Shown: piece after piece, positions 36,893-45,781 of the stretch
Position numbering within the stretch: the first letter of the stretch is position 1
How the letters are laid out: each line of letters opens with the position of its first letter
Source: Acidobacteriota bacterium
Lineage (GTDB): Bacteria > Acidobacteriota > Terriglobia > Bryobacterales > UBA6623
Assembly (NCBI GenBank): GCA_027592785.1
Contig: JAQCLD010000028.1
Location: 1 to 45,826, forward strand
Direction of reading: 5' to 3'
DNA: 45,826 nt
The notes under the pieces: generated by a model
The model's input: the letters and a program-made list of their open reading frames with translations, nothing else
What the model was told of the DNA's origin: nothing
The model's database searches: none
Made by a program: the position numbers and the translations under genes

Positions 36893-36991
36893 GAGTCCGC
36901 CAGGAAACAAGCTGTCCCCTTCGGCCGCAGTTTCTGCCTGCGCCGGAACCAACCGCAACCGAACTTCGTATTCATTAACATGGAGAACACC

Positions 36992-37192
36992 ATGGCGGGA
37001 CAAGGCTCCACAGGGAATGTGATCGCCGCACTTTGCAGCTTTTTCATTCCTGGGCTCGGTCAGCTCGTACAAGGAAGGGTACTGACGGCAGCCTTGCATT
37101 TCGTGCTGGCCGCAATCTTGTGGTGGGTGCTGCTCGGGTGGATCATCCACCTTTGGTCCATCATCGATGCAGCGCGCTTCAAGGCGTCTTGA
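36992..37192 (+). CDS. Small two-helix membrane protein
   Basis: The 66-residue protein has two hydrophobic segments: VIAALCSFFIPGLGQLVQG and LTAALHFVLAAILWWVLLGW, ending HLWSIIDAARFKAS. The FFIPGLGQL.QG.. and W.I.DA. patterns recur in short TM2-like membrane proteins of unknown role. ATG 36992 was preferred because GGAG lies 6 bases upstream; ATG 36980 in the same frame would add four residues. Confidence 0.75.
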   Translation: MAGQGSTGNVIAALCSFFIPGLGQLVQGRVLTAALHFVLAAILWWVLLGWIIHLWSIIDAARFKAS

Positions 37193-37307
37193 GACGATAA
37201 CCTTTTTGCGAGGTACCTTCTCTTTTTCGCCAGTGGGGAAGCCGCCCAGGGTTTCGACCAGTTACTAACCGCTCTCGAAGATCTCACCCGCCGGCGATGT
37301 CACGACG

Positions 37308-37335
37308 ACATCTCGCACCCCACATCTCGCACCCC
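37308..37335. repeat. 14-bp direct tandem duplication
   Basis: ACATCTCGCACCCC occurs twice head to tail (37308-37321 and 37322-37335) in the 212-base gap between the small membrane protein and the SnoaL-like gene. Apart from this duplication and the RBS of the next gene, nothing else is recognised in that gap. Confidence 0.8.
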
Positions 37336-37404
37336 ACGTTGCCGCCTCAGACGTCACTCGACTATGCTGATCTAGCCAAAAGGCAACTACCGGAGGAGAA
37401 GTTC

Positions 37405-37809
37405 ATGGCCGCACAAGAAAACGCTGCGATCGTCCGGAGACTATACGAAAAGTTTGAGAAAGGGGACATCGACGCGATGCTCGGCGGCATGGCCGAGGAC
37501 GTGAAGTGGCAGCTTCCAGAGATTGCCGAGGTGCCGCTGTCCGGGAAACGACAAGGACACAACGGCGTCCGCGAGTTCTTTGCCAGCTTGGCTGAAATGC
37601 AGGATGTCCAGGAGATGCAAATCGATCATATGGTTGCCGAAGGAGACACCGTCGTCGTACTCGGACGCTATAGCTGGCGAGTCAAGGCAACGGACCGCAG
37701 CTTCAGCTCCGACTTCGCGCACGTTTTCCACTTGGCGGGCGGCAAGATCGAGAAGTTCCAAAAGTTCTTGGATACGGCAGCTGTAGCCGCAGCCCATCAG
37801 GCTCGCTAG
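37405..37809 (+). CDS. SnoaL/NTF2-like protein
   Basis: The 134-residue protein has the cone-shaped NTF2-like fold pattern of SnoaL-type ketosteroid-isomerase-like proteins: NAAIVRRLYEKFEKGDIDAM, EDVKWQLPEIAEVPLSGKRQ with GHNGVREFFASLAE, EGDTVVVLGRYSWRV, and SSDFAHVFHLAGGKIEKFQK. Members include isomerases, hydrolases and non-enzymatic carriers, so no reaction is assigned. ATG 37405 has GGAGGAG at 37392-37398; an upstream in-frame ATG would add 36 low-complexity residues. It is followed by a small monooxygenase-like gene. Confidence 0.88.
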   Translation: MAAQENAAIVRRLYEKFEKGDIDAMLGGMAEDVKWQLPEIAEVPLSGKRQGHNGVREFFASLAEMQDVQEMQIDHMVAEGDTVVVLGRYSWRVKATDRSFSSDFAHVFHLAGGKIEKFQKFLDTAAVAAAHQAR

Positions 37810-37844
37810 CCGTAGTCCGGGCATCAATTCATCAAGAGGTCAAG

Positions 37845-38129
37845 ATGATCGTCGTTCGCAGTACCTTTGTCGCGAAGCCGGGGCAAGCCAGCAAACTTGC
37901 TGGGCGATTGAAAGAAGCCTCCGCGGCGGCTGAGATTCCTAACTACCGGATACTCACCGATCTAACAGGCGAGTTTAACCGCGTGATCCTGGCATACGAG
38001 GCCGATAACATCGGAGAATTCCAGGCCCGTATTCAGTAATACACCAAGGGCGCTCCCTTCAAAGAAAAGATGAAGGGCTACACCGACCTCTGGCTTACCG
38101 GCAAACGCGAGATCTTACAAGTCTTCTGA
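37845..38129 (+). pseudogene. Small ABM/NIPSNAP-like protein interrupted by an in-frame TAA
   Basis: The 95-codon frame holds TAA at 38037-38039 (codon 65). MIVVRSTFVAKPGQASKLAG, YRILTDLTGEFNRVILAYEA and GEFQARIQ precede it, and YTKGAPFKEKMKGYTDLWLT then GKREILQVF follow to a TGA at 38127. The whole reads as one ferredoxin-like dimeric alpha/beta-barrel protein of the antibiotic-biosynthesis-monooxygenase/NIPSNAP type. The missing codon is probably Gln or Glu (RIQ-x-YTKG). Without the second half the final strand of the fold would be lost. It begins 35 bases after the SnoaL-like stop, so the two may be co-transcribed. Confidence 0.7.
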
Positions 38130-38141
38130 GTTCCCGGCGTT

Positions 38142-39065
38142 TCACCGCGAGTAGTAGCCGGGCTTGGCGCGAACTTGCAGGCCCACCTGCTTCGGTCGAA
38201 TCTCGACGCTGTGAAAGACGCCCGGGCTGCGAGCGTTGCTGGAGTAGTACCCAAGCTCGTAAGACGAGCGGAGGTCCTCGGCTATGCGCCGGAACTGCTC
38301 TCCGAGTACCCCGTGGCTGGCCTCGAAACGCTCGCCGCCAGTCCCTCCGGCCAGCCGGTCCATGACGCGCCGGCCGTACTGATCGCGTATTGGCGTCCCT
38401 TCCTCTCCGGGTTTGGAATACCACAGCGAGAAAATGCGAACGTCCTGCTCCTGACCCGCCTCGATTGCGTCCAGCAACGTGTATCCGCTCGAGTTGTCGC
38501 TGCCGTCGCTCATGACCACCAGCGCTCGACGGCCGGCCTCGGCGACGAACTTTTGCCGAATCGAATGATAGATCGCATCGAAAAAGGCCGTCCCGCCACG
38601 CCGACGAACATCAGGACCAACGACCGGGAAATAGACGTTCTTCAAGCCCAACTTCAGGTAGTGGATGAGACTCTCGCTCTGATCCGAGTACTCGGCGAGC
38701 AGCCTGAGCCGGTTGCCGAAGCCGACCAGAAACACCTGGTCGGCAGGCCCGAGCACGGTATCCAGGAAAACCTTCACATCCGCTCGGTGCGCTTTGACGA
38801 AAGCGTGCTGGCTGCCGCTTAGGTCGGTCAGGACTCCCAAACGCAGAGGCAGGCTTTCCGCCGCGCCAAAACGCGCGACCTTCTGCCGTTTACCGTCCTC
38901 GAAAACCTCGAAATCATCGGCTCCGAGCCCTGCCCTGATGCTGCCCTCAGCGTCACGCACCGAGAACCCGATCTGGACCAACTGCACATCGACCTGGATG
39001 GTGGTCTGGGCCTGGGAGGTCGCGCTGATCAGCCAGAGCCAGGGCAGTAAGAATCGTGCAGTCAC
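38142..39065 (-). CDS. Secreted VWFA-related domain protein
   Basis: The 307-residue protein has a signal peptide (MTARFLLPWLWLISATSQAQ), the beta-rich lead VDVQLVQIGFSVRDAEGSIR and DDFEVFEDGKRQKVARFG, then a VWA domain with a standard MIDAS (VLTDLSGSQ), RRGGTAFFDAIYHSIRQK and ALVVMSDGSDNSSGYT, and the closing YELGYYSSNARSPGVFHSVE and RAKPGYYSR. It begins at GTG 39065. It is the third VWFA protein in the window and is not a close copy of the other two. Probably periplasmic; partner unknown. Confidence 0.88.
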   Translation of the reverse strand: MTARFLLPWLWLISATSQAQTTIQVDVQLVQIGFSVRDAEGSIRAGLGADDFEVFEDGKRQKVARFGAAESLPLRLGVLTDLSGSQHAFVKAHRADVKVFLDTVLGPADQVFLVGFGNRLRLLAEYSDQSESLIHYLKLGLKNVYFPVVGPDVRRRGGTAFFDAIYHSIRQKFVAEAGRRALVVMSDGSDNSSGYTLLDAIEAGQEQDVRIFSLWYSKPGEEGTPIRDQYGRRVMDRLAGGTGGERFEASHGVLGEQFRRIAEDLRSSYELGYYSSNARSPGVFHSVEIRPKQVGLQVRAKPGYYSR

Positions 39066-39126
39066 GCAACTACATACGAAAAAAGAGGCAGCCTTGTTTC
39101 CGTAACTGCGAAAGGCTTTCTCGGAC

Positions 39127-40791
39127 TCACCGCTTGCCGAATTCGGCGCCGATGACTTCGCCGGAGATGACTAGCTCGACGCGGCGGTTGGCTTGACGGC
39201 CGTCGCGGGTGGAGTTGTCGGCTACCGGTTGATCGAAGCCGAAGCCCTCGGCGGAGATCATATCGGGCGCGACGCCCTGCTCTTGCATCAAATAGCCCAT
39301 CACCGCACTGGCGCGGTCATGGGACAGTTTCTGATTCAGTCCTGCGCTGCCGGTGTTGTCAGTGTGCCCTTCGGCGCGAAGACGTAGCCCCGGAAAGGCG
39401 AGTACGGTGCCGGAGATGCGTGCCAGCTTCTCGCGGGCCACAGGGCGTAGGTCGAACTTGCCGACATCGAAAAGTACGTCGCCCATATTGACGACGAGTC
39501 CGCGTTCGGTGTCCTTGGTGGGCAGTACGGCGCTGAGCTGGTCGAGAATGCGTTGGCGCAGTTCGCCTTTTTCACGCTCGGCTTGCAGCCGGCGATCTTC
39601 GGCCTCTTGGCGCAGTTGATCCGCTTCTTGGCGCTGGCGGTCAGCCATGGCGGCCGCCTGTTGCGCAGCGGCGCTGGCCCGCTCAGCGGAGAGACGCGCA
39701 GCCTCGGCCTCCGCTCTGTTCTGAGCCGACTTGGCGGCTTCGAGTTCGGCGGCCATGCGGCGTTGCTCTTCTTGCAGGCGACGGGTTTCGGCAAGCAGGG
39801 TTTGGGCCTCGGCCTGCTCTTGGGCGACTAAGGCCTGTGCCTTGGCATCCTCGGCGCGCATTCGGGCTTGCTCTTCTTCGGCCTGCTTGCGCGCGGCCTC
39901 CTCGGCGGCACCGCGGGCGGCTTCGGTCTCCTGACGGCGATATTCCTCGCGCTCGATGATCTGGCGCTAGATGGTCAAGGCGCGCGCGTCTTCGGCGAAC
40001 TGCACGGCCTGGCGAGCCAGAGTGATGACCTCTTTCTCTTTGCCCTTAGTGATGATGGAACTATTGGCCATGTCCAAGCTGGCTTGGGCTCGCTTCAAGC
40101 TGTCCGCCGCGTAGTCTTCGGCGCCCATTCCCCTGGCGACGGCTAGGGCGTTGCGGGCCTGGTATATATCGAGCGGAGTGTCCTCAGTGTCGACGCGCAG
40201 ATTGAGCGGGTTGGCGATCGATTCGTAGGCGCCGCGTTGCAACAGCTCGTATTTGGCGTCGATGAAGAAAACACGTCCTCTCGTGCGCTCAGTTGTCTCG
40301 TTCTCAAGAACGATCAGATCGCTAGGCATGCGCACCGCGTAATAGGTCTCGGCGGTCACGACCATGCCGAAGACCTGAAGATCGGATGTCACGGTCATCT
40401 TGGCGCGGCCGCGCTTGTCGCGCTGCACTTCGCCAAGATTTGAGACGCGGCCCTCGGGCGAGATAGCCCACAGTACGCTGGTGAGGTATTCGGCGCCGAA
40501 GTCTTGCGGATCGGGCAGATTCTCAAATGTTGCTTCGATCTCGACCGCTGCGCCGCGATTGCGGACGTCGGCCGCTCCGGTAGCCCTGGGGGCTAGGGCT
40601 GTGCCGAAGAAATCCACCTCGGTGGAGCCGCTGCGGGAGCGGTAGTTGACCGCTTTGGCCGTTTTGGCGACCGACTCGGCAGTAAACAGGACAGGTTCAT
40701 CGGGGGTTTCGACGTCGGTTGGGGCTTGCGCCCACAGGCCGGGGCAGAGCGCCAGGACTCCAATTAACACAGGATTCCGCATGCATAACAT
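39127..40791 (-). pseudogene. DUF4398/OmpA-family envelope protein interrupted by an in-frame TAG
   Basis: A 555-codon frame holds TAG at 39967-39969 (codon 275). Before it come a signal peptide (MLCMRNPVLIGVLALCPGLW), a beta-rich region and a DUF4398-like helical block (NALAVARGMGAEDYAADSLK, ITLARQAVQFAEDARALTI). After it the frame continues RQIIEREEYRRQETEAARGA into a long Ala/Glu/Gln-rich coiled coil and an OmpA C-terminal peptidoglycan-binding domain (GDVLFDVGKFDLRPVAREKL, RAEGHTDNTGSAGLNQKLSH, SAEGFGFDQPVADN, GRQANRRVELVI). The coiled coil starts exactly at the stop. A secondary ATG at 39861 lacks a signal peptide. ATG 40791 was chosen because GAGGTG lies upstream and a signal peptide starts there. 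Confidence 0.8.
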
Positions 40792-40944
40792 CGCTAGAGA
40801 CACCTCAAATAGTAGATACGCCGCACCACCGAATCGTTTCACCGCCTCGTACGGTGTGAAAACGGCGCCAGGGGGTGTTACATTGCTCGATGGTCCATCG
40901 CCTTTCAAATTGCCGTTCCTAGATGAGGCCTGAAGAGTACATTT

Positions 40945-42951
40945 ATGCACCGTAAGCAAGTCACAGTCGTCCCTTTCCTACTGCTGTCCGTTGCCCTTAC
41001 CGCCCTGCCGTTGATCGCTCAACAGGGAGCGCAGAAAGGCGATTGGCTCTTTTACGGCGGCGACGCCGGCAGCACGAAGTACTCGCCCTTGGACCAGATC
41101 GACGCCGAGAACGCCGCCGAGCTGGCAATCGCTTGGCGCTGGAAGGCCGACAACTTTGGCCCGCGGCCCGACTACAACTGGGAGACTACGCCGCTGGCGG
41201 TCAACGGCATTCTTTACACGACGGCCGGCACGCGCCGTGATGCCGTCGCTATCGATGGTCTTACGGGAGAGACGCTGTGGATGTTCCGCTTTGAAGAAGG
41301 GGAACGCGGCGCCCGGGCCGTGCGTCCGCACAATCGCGGGCTGACCTACTGGACCGACGGCACGGACGAACGGATTTTGATGATCTCGCCCGGCTATCAG
41401 TTGATCGAACTGGATGCGAAGACAGGCCGGATTATCGAAGGCTTTGGCGAAAAGGGCGTTGTCGATCTGACTAAGAACTTAGATCGCGACGTGGTGGAAC
41501 CGGGCCAGATTGGCTCAAGTTCGCCGGCCATCGTCATCAATGATGTCGTCATTATGGGAGCGGCTTTGCAGGCGGGCACGGCGCCGCGCTCAATGAAGAA
41601 CGTCCCTGGGTATATTCGCGGATACGATGTGCGGTCCGGCAAACTGCTGTGGACGTTCCATACGATTCCAAGACCGGGCGAATTCGGCAATGAGACCTGG
41701 GAAGACGGTTCGTGGGAGTACACAGGTAACACGACCGCGTGGGTACCCCTAACGGGCGACGAGGAATTGGGCTATGTCTATATCCCGCTGGAGATGCCCA
41801 CAGGCGACTACTACGGCGGCCATCGCCCAGGGGACAACTTGTTTGCGGACAGTTTGGTTTGCCTCGACGCGAAGACCGGCGAGCGCATCTGGCACTTCCA
41901 GACGGTGCATCACGACGTTTGGGACTACGACTTGGCTTCTCCTCCGATCCTGGCCGACGTTACGGTCGACGGGCGTGCCCGCAAGATCGTGGCACAGCCT
42001 GCGAAGACCGGTTTTCTGTGGGTTTTCGATCGTGTCAGCGGCGAACCAATCTGGCCGATTGAGGAACGCCCGGTAGAAGCGAGCCAAGTACCCGGCGAGA
42101 AGACCTCTCCGACGCAGCCGTTCCCGACTAAACCCGCGCCTTTTGAGATGCAGGGTTCGATGGACGAGAACTTGAATGATCTGACGCCCGAGCTCAAGGC
42201 GGAGGCGCTGGAGATCGCCAAGGGCTACAAGCAAGGACCGATCTACACGCCGATAATCGTTCGCGACACGGACGGAAAGACGGCCACTTTGGTTGTGCCC
42301 CACGTTCAGGGTGGGGCCAACTGGGAAGGCGGAGCGTTGGATCCGGAGACGGGGATCATTTACATCGCATCGACGAATCGGGAGAGTCCAATGGCGCTGA
42401 CGAAGGCCGATCCGACTCGGTCGGACATGGCATTCGTTGGCGGCGGCGGCAGACCGCGGCCGACAGGAAACGCGCCGCGCCCGCAACGCGGCTCCCCAAC
42501 GGCGCCGCGGGTGAACCGGAATATCGGACCGCAAGGTCTGCCGATCGTCAAGCCGCCGTGGGGCCGCATCACGGCGATTGACCTCAACACGGGCGACCAC
42601 GTCTGGATGAAGCCTAACAGCGATCCGCCGGACTACGTGAAGAATCACCCTGCGCTGAAGGGCGTCGACTTGAGCGGCGTCGGTAATCCCGACCAGGCGA
42701 CATTGATGGTCACCAAGACCCTGCTGTTCGGCGGCGTCGGCGGCGGATTGTTCGGCGCGGGAACCGCCGGCGGCAGCCCGATTTTCCGCGCGATGGATAA
42801 GGCCACGGGCGAAGTAATACACCAAATGGAGTTGCCGGCGGGCACGACGGGCATTCCCATGACCTACTTGGCCAACGGCCGTCAGTTTGTGGTCGTGGCC
42901 GTTGGCGGCCGCGGCGTGCCTGCCGAGCTGATCGCCTTGGCGACACCGTAA
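40945..42951 (+). CDS. PQQ-dependent dehydrogenase, copy 1 of a tandem array
   Basis: The 668-residue periplasmic quinoprotein has a signal peptide (RKQVTVVPFLLLSVALTALP) and an eight-bladed beta-propeller of the glucose/alcohol dehydrogenase type: DWLFYGGDAGSTKYSPLDQI, LTYWTDGTDERILMISPGYQ, VHHDVWDYDLASPPILADVT, PTQPFPTKPAPFEMQG, and NWEGGALDPETGIIYIASTN. No CxxCH haem motif is present, so it would pass electrons to a separate acceptor. Substrate is unknown. A leader of 60 bases after TGTTACATT (40876-40884) holds a 10-codon ATG frame (40890-40922) that might be incidental. The gene is divergent from the OmpA-family gene. Confidence 0.92.
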   Translation: MHRKQVTVVPFLLLSVALTALPLIAQQGAQKGDWLFYGGDAGSTKYSPLDQIDAENAAELAIAWRWKADNFGPRPDYNWETTPLAVNGILYTTAGTRRDAVAIDGLTGETLWMFRFEEGERGARAVRPHNRGLTYWTDGTDERILMISPGYQLIELDAKTGRIIEGFGEKGVVDLTKNLDRDVVEPGQIGSSSPAIVINDVVIMGAALQAGTAPRSMKNVPGYIRGYDVRSGKLLWTFHTIPRPGEFGNETWEDGSWEYTGNTTAWVPLTGDEELGYVYIPLEMPTGDYYGGHRPGDNLFADSLVCLDAKTGERIWHFQTVHHDVWDYDLASPPILADVTVDGRARKIVAQPAKTGFLWVFDRVSGEPIWPIEERPVEASQVPGEKTSPTQPFPTKPAPFEMQGSMDENLNDLTPELKAEALEIAKGYKQGPIYTPIIVRDTDGKTATLVVPHVQGGANWEGGALDPETGIIYIASTNRESPMALTKADPTRSDMAFVGGGGRPRPTGNAPRPQRGSPTAPRVNRNIGPQGLPIVKPPWGRITAIDLNTGDHVWMKPNSDPPDYVKNHPALKGVDLSGVGNPDQATLMVTKTLLFGGVGGGLFGAGTAGGSPIFRAMDKATGEVIHQMELPAGTTGIPMTYLANGRQFVVVAVGGRGVPAELIALATP

Positions 42952-42967
42952 CGTTCCATTCATCACC

Positions 42968-42997
42968 GCCCCGGCGCCGCAGGACCGTCGCCGGGGC
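42968..42997 (+). terminator. GC-rich hairpin between PQQ copies 1 and 2
   Basis: GCCCCGGCG (42968-42976) and CGCCGGGGC (42989-42997) form a perfect 9-bp stem with a 12-base loop, 17 bases after the stop of copy 1. No T-tract follows. The -10 of copy 2 begins 9 bases downstream, so the hairpin could separate the two transcripts. Confidence 0.45.
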
Positions 42998-43005
42998 GCC
43001 TGGGG

Positions 43006-43014
43006 TGCTACATT
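43006..43014 (+). promoter_or_regulatory. Extended -10 (TGC-TACATT) eight bases before PQQ copy 2
   Basis: TG (43006-43007), C and TACATT (43009-43014) precede the ATG at 43023 by 8 bases with no Shine-Dalgarno sequence between. GGGTGCTAC(A/C)TTA is shared with copy 3 (45026-45037), which suggests a conserved promoter duplicated with the genes. Confidence 0.5.
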
Positions 43015-43022
43015 AACGCCAA

Positions 43023-44996
43023 ATGTATCGCCTGGCCGTCCTGTTATCGACACTCCTCCTCTTGAGTGCGCCCATTGCCGCACAACAAGGCGCCAAGGAC
43101 GGCGAATGGCGCTTCTACGGCGGCGGCCCTGGCACCACCAAGTATTCCCCGCTGGACCAGATCAACGAGGAAAACGTAGCAGAACTCGAGATCGTCTGGC
43201 GCTGGAAGTCTGACAACTTCGGTCCACGACCAGACAACAACTGGCAGGCGACGCCCGTGATGGCCGACGGCGTCCTCTACACTACCGCCGGCATGCGCCG
43301 CAACGCCGTCGCCATCGACGCGGAAACGGGCGAGACGCTCTGGATGTTTCGCTTCGACGAAGGCCTGCGCGGCGATCGCGCCCCGCGTCGCAACAACCGC
43401 GGCCTGGCCTATTGGACCGACGGAACCGAAGAACGCATCTTGATGATCTCCCTCGGTTATCAACTGATCGCGCTCGACGCCAAGACCGGACACTTGATCG
43501 AGGACTTCGGTGAAGGCGGTTTCATCGATCTAACGCTAGGCCTCGACCGCGACGTAGTCGAACCCGGCCGGATCGGCTCCAGCTCTCCGGCGATCGTCAT
43601 CAACGATGTGGTCGTGATGGGCTCGGCTTTACAGGGCGGCGGGGCCCCCGACAGCAAAAACAATGTGCCAGGTTACATCCGAGGCTTCGATGTGCGCACG
43701 GGCGAGAAGCTTTGGACCTTCCGCACCATCCCTCGTCCAGGCGAGTTCGGCAACGAGACCTGGGAAAACAACTCGTGGGAATACACCGGTAACGTCGGCG
43801 CTTGGGCGCCGCTTAGCGGCGATGAAGAGCTGGGATATGTCTACATTCCGGTGGAGATGCCGACCGGCGATTACTTCGGCGGACATCGGCACGGCGACAA
43901 CCTGTTCGCCGACAGCGTGCTTTGCCTGGACGTGAAGACGGGCAAGCGAGTCTGGCACTACCAGGCTGTTCACCACGATATCTGGGACTACGATTTCGGT
44001 TCGCCGCCGATCCTAGCCGACGTCACGGTCGACGGACGGGCCCGGAAGATCGTCGCCCAGCCCAGCAAACAAGGTTACTTGTACGTCTTTGATCGGGTGA
44101 CCGGGGAACCAATCTGGCCGATCGAAGAACGGGCAGTACAGCAGTCGGGCGTGCCAGGAGAAAAGACTGCCCCGACACAGCCCTTCCCCACCAAACCGGC
44201 GCCTTTTGAGATGCAGGGGTCGATGGATGAGAATCTGTTTGACCTCACTCCGGAGCTGCAGGCCGAAGCGCTCGAGATCGCCCGCAAGTACAAACAAGGA
44301 CCGCTGTTTACTCCGCCGATCGTGCGCGACGCCGGCGGTAAGCTGGCCACCATCGTGGTGCCGAACTCGCAGGGCGCGGCCAACTGGGAGGGCGGTGCTC
44401 TCGACCCCGAAACAGGCATCGCCTATATCGCATCCACGAATCGTGAAAGCCTCACGGGGCTATCCCGGTCCGAGCCGGATCGCTCGGATATGGACTACCT
44501 GGGGGGCCGCCCCGGAAGGGCGCGCAGAGTCCCTGGTGCTCCGCGCGTCCGCTTTGGCCGAACCAATAATGGGCCGCAGGGGCTGCCGTTGCTCAAACCG
44601 CCGTGGGGACGCATTACCGCAATCGATCTCAACACAGGCGACCACGTGTGGATGAAGCCCAATGGCAATGCGCCGGACTTCATCAAGAATCATCCCGCAC
44701 TCAAGGGCATCGACCTGAGCGGCGTTGGCAATCCCGACCAGGCAACCCTGATGGTGACCAAGACGCTGCTGTTCGGAGGAGTGGGAGGCGGCATGTTCAA
44801 CGCCGGGCCTTATGGCGGCAGCCCGATGTTCCGGGTCATGAATAAGGCTACCGGCGAACTCATCCACGAGATGGAACTTCCCGCCGGCACGACCGGCATC
44901 CCGATGACCTACATGGTCAATGGGCGCCAGTACATCGTCGTAGCGGTCGGCAGCCCGGAACACAGCGCGGAACTGGTGGCGTTGGCCGTCCCGTAG
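43023..44996 (+). CDS. PQQ-dependent dehydrogenase, copy 2 of a tandem array
   Basis: The 657-residue paralogue of copy 1 starts with a signal peptide (MYRLAVLLSTLLLLSAPIAA) and keeps all propeller motifs: EWRFYGGGPGTTKYSPLDQI, HHDIWDYDFGSPPILADVTV, GYLYVFDRVTGEPIWPIEER, GEKTAPTQPFPTKPAPFEMQ and NWEGGALDPETGIAYIASTN. It differs mainly in the signal peptide and in a variable Gly/Arg/Pro-rich loop (YLGGRPGRARRVPGAPRV), which suggests a change in surface rather than chemistry. No haem-binding motif is present. A TGC-TACATT -10 lies 8 bases before the ATG, so the mRNA may be leaderless. Confidence 0.92.
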   Translation: MYRLAVLLSTLLLLSAPIAAQQGAKDGEWRFYGGGPGTTKYSPLDQINEENVAELEIVWRWKSDNFGPRPDNNWQATPVMADGVLYTTAGMRRNAVAIDAETGETLWMFRFDEGLRGDRAPRRNNRGLAYWTDGTEERILMISLGYQLIALDAKTGHLIEDFGEGGFIDLTLGLDRDVVEPGRIGSSSPAIVINDVVVMGSALQGGGAPDSKNNVPGYIRGFDVRTGEKLWTFRTIPRPGEFGNETWENNSWEYTGNVGAWAPLSGDEELGYVYIPVEMPTGDYFGGHRHGDNLFADSVLCLDVKTGKRVWHYQAVHHDIWDYDFGSPPILADVTVDGRARKIVAQPSKQGYLYVFDRVTGEPIWPIEERAVQQSGVPGEKTAPTQPFPTKPAPFEMQGSMDENLFDLTPELQAEALEIARKYKQGPLFTPPIVRDAGGKLATIVVPNSQGAANWEGGALDPETGIAYIASTNRESLTGLSRSEPDRSDMDYLGGRPGRARRVPGAPRVRFGRTNNGPQGLPLLKPPWGRITAIDLNTGDHVWMKPNGNAPDFIKNHPALKGIDLSGVGNPDQATLMVTKTLLFGGVGGGMFNAGPYGGSPMFRVMNKATGELIHEMELPAGTTGIPMTYMVNGRQYIVVAVGSPEHSAELVALAVP

Positions 44997-45027
44997 TGCG
45001 TCGCAATAGAAGCGCGGGAGCAGTGGG

Positions 45028-45036
45028 TGCTACCTT
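45028..45036 (+). promoter_or_regulatory. Extended -10 (TGC-TACCTT) seven bases before PQQ copy 3
   Basis: TG (45028-45029), C and TACCTT (45031-45036) precede ATG 45044 by 7 bases, mirroring the layout upstream of copy 2. No Shine-Dalgarno sequence lies between. Confidence 0.5.
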
Positions 45037-45043
45037 ACTTCTC

Positions 45044-45781
45044 ATGCGTCGCTTTTGTTTTCTGCTATCGACCTTGCTGTTGATTGCCGCGCCCGCGATG
45101 TCGCAGAGCGGCACGACGAACGGCGAGTGGCGCTTCTATGGCGGAGACGCCGGCAGCACCAAATACTCTCCGCTGGACCAGATCGACGCCGACAACGCCG
45201 CCGAGTTGGAGATTGTCTGGCGCTGGAAGGCGGACAATTTCGGTCCGCTCCCCGACTATAACTGGGAAGCGACGCCGCTGATGGTGGGCGGCAAACTCTA
45301 CGTCACCGCAGGGGCTCGGCGTGACGCGGTTGCCATTGACGCGGTGACCGGCGAGACGTTGTGGATGTACCGCTTCGACGAAGGCGTAAGGGGCGACCGC
45401 GGCGTGCGTCCGCAGAACCGCGGGCTGACCTATTGGACGGACGGCGCCGAGGAGCGGATCTTGATGATCTCGCCGGGGTATCACTTGATCTGCCTCAACG
45501 CCAAAGACGGACTTCCGATCGAAGGTTTCGGCGAGAGCGGCGTTGTGGATCTGACCAAGGGCTTGGACCGCGAGGAGGTCCCCCCGGGGCGGATCGGCTC
45601 AAGTTCGCCGGCAATCGTGATCAACGATGTCGTGATAATGGGAGCCGCGCTGCAAGCCGGCACCGCCCCGCCGAGCAAGACGAATGTCCCGGGCTATATT
45701 CGCGGGTTCGATGTGCGAACCGGCGAGCTGCTGTGGACGTTCCACACAATTCCAAAGTCGGGCGAATTCGGCCATGACTGA
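45044..45781 (+). pseudogene. PQQ-dependent dehydrogenase copy 3, truncated by the IS at 45779
   Basis: The first 245 codons match copies 1 and 2: signal peptide MRRFCFLLSTLLLIAAPAMS, EWRFYGGDAGSTKYSPLDQI, LTYWTDGAEERILMISPGYH, IVINDVVIMGAALQAGTAPP and FHTIPKSGEFGHD. At the point where the copies continue GEFGNETWE, this frame runs into TGA made by the first bases of the IS terminus. The remaining 60% of the propeller is missing here. ATG 45044 was chosen over 44996, which would add 16 residues overlapping the copy 2 stop. Confidence 0.85.

Noticed and set aside
36146..37150. A 334-codon open frame antisense to the GMC oxidoreductase
   Set aside because: No recognisable domain; it overlaps the GMC gene and the small membrane protein on the other strand.
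37195..37360. An open stretch reading RYLLFFASGEAAQGFDQLLT in the gap before the SnoaL-like gene
   Set aside because: No start codon, no RBS, and it runs into a 14-bp tandem duplication; no family is recognised.
40890..40922. A 10-codon ATG frame (MVHRLSNCRS) after a TGTTACATT element upstream of PQQ copy 1
   Set aside because: The placement resembles the leaderless pattern, but a peptide this short with no conservation evidence cannot be supported.
41749..43083. A 444-codon open frame antisense to PQQ copies 1 and 2
   Set aside because: It is fully opposite a clear quinoprotein gene, is Arg/His/Val-rich without any motif, and similar antisense frames occur opposite copy 2. This is a by-product of GC-rich codon usage.
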